64,000 nt of DNA from Clarkia xantiana subsp. parviflora (taxonomy: Eukaryota; Streptophyta; Magnoliopsida; Myrtales; Onagraceae). This document shows positions 60,951-64,000 of the stretch, one piece after another. Position 1 is the stretch's first letter, and the number at the start of each line of letters is the position of its first letter. Location of the stretch: the NCBI GenBank assembly GCA_036873135.1, contig JAPTYO010000010.1, positions 3,262,634 through 3,326,633 of the forward strand. The letters are read 5' to 3'. A program made the translations under genes and the position numbers. The notes beneath the pieces were generated by a model. That model was not told the origin of the DNA. It did no database searches and saw only the letters and a list, made by a program, of their open reading frames with translations.

Positions 60951-62250
60951 ATAAATAGATAAAATTTATACCATATATTAATTTTCTAATTATTTTCATT
61001 AAAAAAATCTACTTATATCATTAATATTAGTCAATATAATTATAAAAATATTAAAATAAAAAGTCATATATATTAGAAATTCTTCAACTCTAATACATTC
61101 TACATGCGTACATATTACTTGCTTATTATATTATATTAATAAAATACTCATACAAACCGTAAACTCATATACCATAAACCAATATATTCTAAACCATAAA
61201 CATAAACCACTGTATCATATCACTAAACTTTAAATCATAAATCACTATACATTAAGCCATTATATCCCTATATCATAAAGCATTATACCCTAAACCACAT
61301 AAATCATTATATCATAAACACTATAAGCTAAAACACTATATTCTAAATTATAAACCATTATACCACGAACCTTAAACTGCTAGTCCACTACACCATAAAC
61401 TTGTAGTTTCCAATATTTTATATTTAAAATTGTAGACAATGATTAAATTAGGAAACGACAGAAAAAAATGCACATATGTTACCCAAAGAAAGTATGATGG
61501 TTGAAGTAGTATGTTTTTTTTACGCACTGCCTCTGTCCCTATAGTCCGTAACTAAAATTTAAGTTTATAATTGATTGTACCTTAATTATATAACTACTAA
61601 TTATTTTGTACACAATGTGATTGAATTGAGAAACAAAAAAGCTAAATTAATAGTTCGAGCTATAAATGTTGGTCGATCGAGTAACATGTTATATATAAGA
61701 GGGGTACTCATATTTAGACATGTTATATGATTTGAAAAGTAATTGATCTAGGTGATAAAAAATCTCAACATATATCTGAAATTTGCACGGATTGAGTATA
61801 TATCATACTATATGGGTGACTCAAATTGATAGGTATTAGGTATATTGGATTGAGACGTTGATAATAATTAATGCTACATGCCACTTAAAGGTGATAATTT
61901 AATCCTTAGTATATTTATCAACGTAATAATTAATGCTACATGCCACATATGTTACAATTAAGTCCACCGTAGTAATAAAAAAACCAAAAGCATAGTGCTC
62001 CCAAAGCATAGTAGAAAAATCCTTTTATATTTGTAGTTATAAAAATAAAATATAAAAATAGTTAGGGAAGGGGTGGGTTGTGAAACTAAGGAGCGGGAAC
62101 AATTTGAAGTATCCTGAAATTTGAAACTAGAAGGGGGAAATTTGAATTTGGGTTGAATAAACTTTAGTTAAATAATAAAGAAAAACTTAAGATAAATTGA
62201 TATAAAAAACATTCATACACTCTCACCACAAATGTAGCAGTAACCCTAAT
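60951..62250. other. AT-rich intergenic DNA with a short tandem array
   Basis: No gene. The degenerate ACCATAAACC array at 61150-61410 has its own entry. The region 61900-62160 is AT-rich with no further structure. Confidence 0.5.
61150..61410. repeat. Degenerate short tandem array (ACCATAAACCACTAT type)
   Basis: About 15 units related to TATACCATAAACCACTA, with variants CCCTAAACCA. It shares its unit with 30045-30292. The CCCTAAA variants recall the plant telomere unit but are not contiguous telomere repeats. Confidence 0.7.
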
Positions 62251-62337
62251 TTGAGGTGGGAGGTTGTGCAGCCAAGAAGAGTAATAATCAGTTTTCGGTC
62301 TGGCAGCCCTTCTCCGGTGAGATCCACTAGAAGAAAG

Positions 62338-62546
62338 CAACGAGAAGACATCAACGGATTCTTGTTCAAGGTCGTCCTGACTGGCGACTCTGCTGTCGGA
62401 AAATCCAACCTCCTGTCGCGGATCGCGAAGAAGGAGTGCATGCTCAGCCCCAAGCCGACTATCACTGTCGAATTCGCTACTCGTACTGTAGTTATTGAAG
62501 GGAAGCACATCTAGGCTCAACTATGGGACACTGCTGGTCAAGGAAG
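62338..62546 (+). pseudogene. RAB GTPase (RABA/Rab11-like) first-exon pseudogene
   Basis: The frame reads [23 protein letters not shown], then [10 protein letters not shown], then a stop TAG at 62512-62514 after GKHI, and continues AQLWDTAGQGR to a GT donor at 62547. The P-loop GDSAVGKS, the effector Thr region and WDTAGQ are all recognisable. No start codon fits the frame closely, and no second exon (the NKxD and SAK motifs) is seen in the next 1.4 kb. The donor position matches the first intron I remember for plant RABA genes, which points to duplication of genomic DNA, not retroposition. Confidence 0.75.
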
Positions 62547-64000
62547 GTAACCAACTTTAACCAATTTACTCACAGAAATGCTCAGTTCGTCGTAATTCGT
62601 AAATGCTCTGATTCTCGTCTTTCTTTCTTATGAGTTCTGCGATTCAATTGATTCTGTTTCGAGAAACAGTTAGCTGCTAGTTGCGTTCTTGAATTTAGTG
62701 GATTCTGAATTTCATTCAGTTTTGAGAAAACACAGGGGATAGGAGACTGTAGCTTCTTTTTCTTGAAGCAGACGTAGTTTTGAGAACAGAGCAGCACTTC
62801 AATTATTGATCTGACAAAATAGTTTGACAGAAATAGAGTAAACGAGAAGAAGACAGAGTCTTAGTTAAATAAACACTGCATCCTTTAACTTCTTTTAATC
62901 TCACATCAGGGTCCTGATGTTCATGAAGGAGTTATTTATAGATAACAATGGAAGGAGAGACCCATATGAAAAAGAAACATGTCCACTGTTCAATTCAACG
63001 TGCGTGGTAACAAAAAAAATATCATAGTATATGATTACTTGTAGATATCATACTATATGTTAACACCAGAGTTAGTGTGTTAACATCGGAGTCAGTTAGA
63101 TACCATACTCTGTGTTAGCATAAAATTTAGTGTGTTAACATCAGAGTTAGTTGGATTCACTCTCTATGTTAGCATCAGAGTTAGTGTGTTACCATTAAGT
63201 TACGCTACTACTATATATAGTAGAAGATAATGCTTGTATAAGTTAACTGATTGAAGACTGAGATTAATACAATATGTTTTCAATCTAAACTCTCCCTAGC
63301 TTACATTACTAAATTTCTAATAAGAAGATTTAAATAGTAGTTGAATTTCCGGTGACTTCGCTAATCTCTATAAGAATATCATCGGAATCACACTTATCTT
63401 AGTTGGAGAGAAGGTAAAAACAGGGAGAGTGGCTAATTGGGTTAGAACATAATGAATGTTCTCTGAAACTTCATTTTGGGGGTTTACTTGCTAAGCCTAG
63501 AAGAAAAGTTTTTACGTCTTCTAGAATTGAAGTCGATATTATAAGTCATTTTCAGATAGATCCTTAACCTTTTATCGTACTTGTTTAATAACTATGTTTG
63601 TTCTTCTAGAAACTTGATTCTCTCTTTTTCGACAAAGGAATAAATGCATAGTTCACCCAAAAAGAATCTGATCATTTAACCTATGTCTACTTGATGCCTT
63701 CTTCAGGATTACTACTAACATGAAGTTGATCATAAGTAGAGTAGCAACGAGTGGTTACGTTTGATGGCAGTACAACATTGAGGAGATTGTGGCACTGAGA
63801 AGCAGCATTGATTTTATTTTACGCCACAATAGTTATGTTTTCGCTTCGCTTACTTTATGGTTGTCATTAACAGCAAGCTATATTTTCTATATATGTGGTT
63901 CTGTAGCAGAGCCTTCACCAAATCTGGCACTCTCAACTTGCATGGACTTTTGGTTCCTTGAGCGATTTCAGCTCAGAAATTTACCAATGCCAACATTCTC
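62547..64000. other. Intergenic DNA at the right edge, with degenerate tandem words
   Basis: At 63050-63195 the phrase (T/A)CA(T/C)C(A/G)GAGTTAGT(G/T) with TGTGTTAACATC recurs four or five times. On the minus strand CTATAAATAACTCCTTCATG (near 62945-62926) looks like an LTR promoter, so 62800-63300 may be an LTR remnant; its ends could not be fixed. No gene is supported to the window edge. Confidence 0.4.

Overview
The window is nuclear DNA of a flowering plant, most likely a eudicot. Genes are split by short GT-AG introns. Intergenic DNA is AT-rich and full of plant transposons (Copia, LINE, Mutator-like, CACTA, PIF/Harbinger, hAT and Helitron-like pieces). The gene families (GH17-X8, PMEI, CAR C2 proteins, HD-ZIP II, phytocystatins) are plant-specific or typical of plants. 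I could not place it to species. There are no bacterial, plasmid or viral gene clusters and no CRISPR array.

Layout. 1-8.6 kb: a GPI-anchored GH17 beta-1,3-glucanase with an X8 domain (+), a small Mutator-like element, then a PMEI-type inhibitor (+). 8.96-13.4 kb: a minus-oriented, non-autonomous Copia-related LTR element with identical LTRs. 15.1-17.4 kb: a decayed LINE. 18.0-20.5 kb: a six-exon receptor-like cytoplasmic kinase of the CRK type with no ectodomain (-). 23-28.2 kb: two tandem phytocystatin genes (+), separated by hairpin-forming and Helitron-like elements. 31.2-32.3 kb: a CAR-type C2-domain protein (+). 34.1-35.1 kb: a multi-pass membrane protein with a CREST-like residue pattern (+). 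36.3-46.3 kb: a 26-exon gene (-) for a 958-residue protein with two tandem P-loop uridine-kinase-like/CYTH-like modules and a C-terminal membrane anchor. 49.7-51.1 kb: an intronless serine carboxypeptidase-like gene (-). 55.5-58.9 kb: an HD-ZIP class II gene of the HB17/HB18 type (+). The last 5 kb hold TE pieces and a broken RAB GTPase fragment.

The genes are not an operon or a pathway cluster. What links them is ancient gene order. From memory, the GH17, PMEI, CAR, uridine-kinase-like and HB17 genes run in the same relative order as Arabidopsis At2g01630-At2g01430, and PMEI, kinase, CAR and HB18 also occur together around At1g70720-At1g70920. This needs a synteny search. Several products act at the wall, plasma membrane or apoplast (glucanase, PMEI, CAR protein, kinase, cystatins, carboxypeptidase), but I see no evidence of co-regulation.

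I found no clearly new multi-gene system. The most interesting items are the tandem kinase-CYTH protein, the CREST-like membrane protein, the young but coding-dead LTR element, two Mutator-like elements with perfect 9-bp target duplications, the Helitron-like ends beside long hairpins, and the diverging cystatin pair, one of which has lost its inhibitory loop motif while the other has an insertion in its core promoter. Exon models were made by hand from reading frame, GT/AG sites and remembered family alignments; there is no transcript support.
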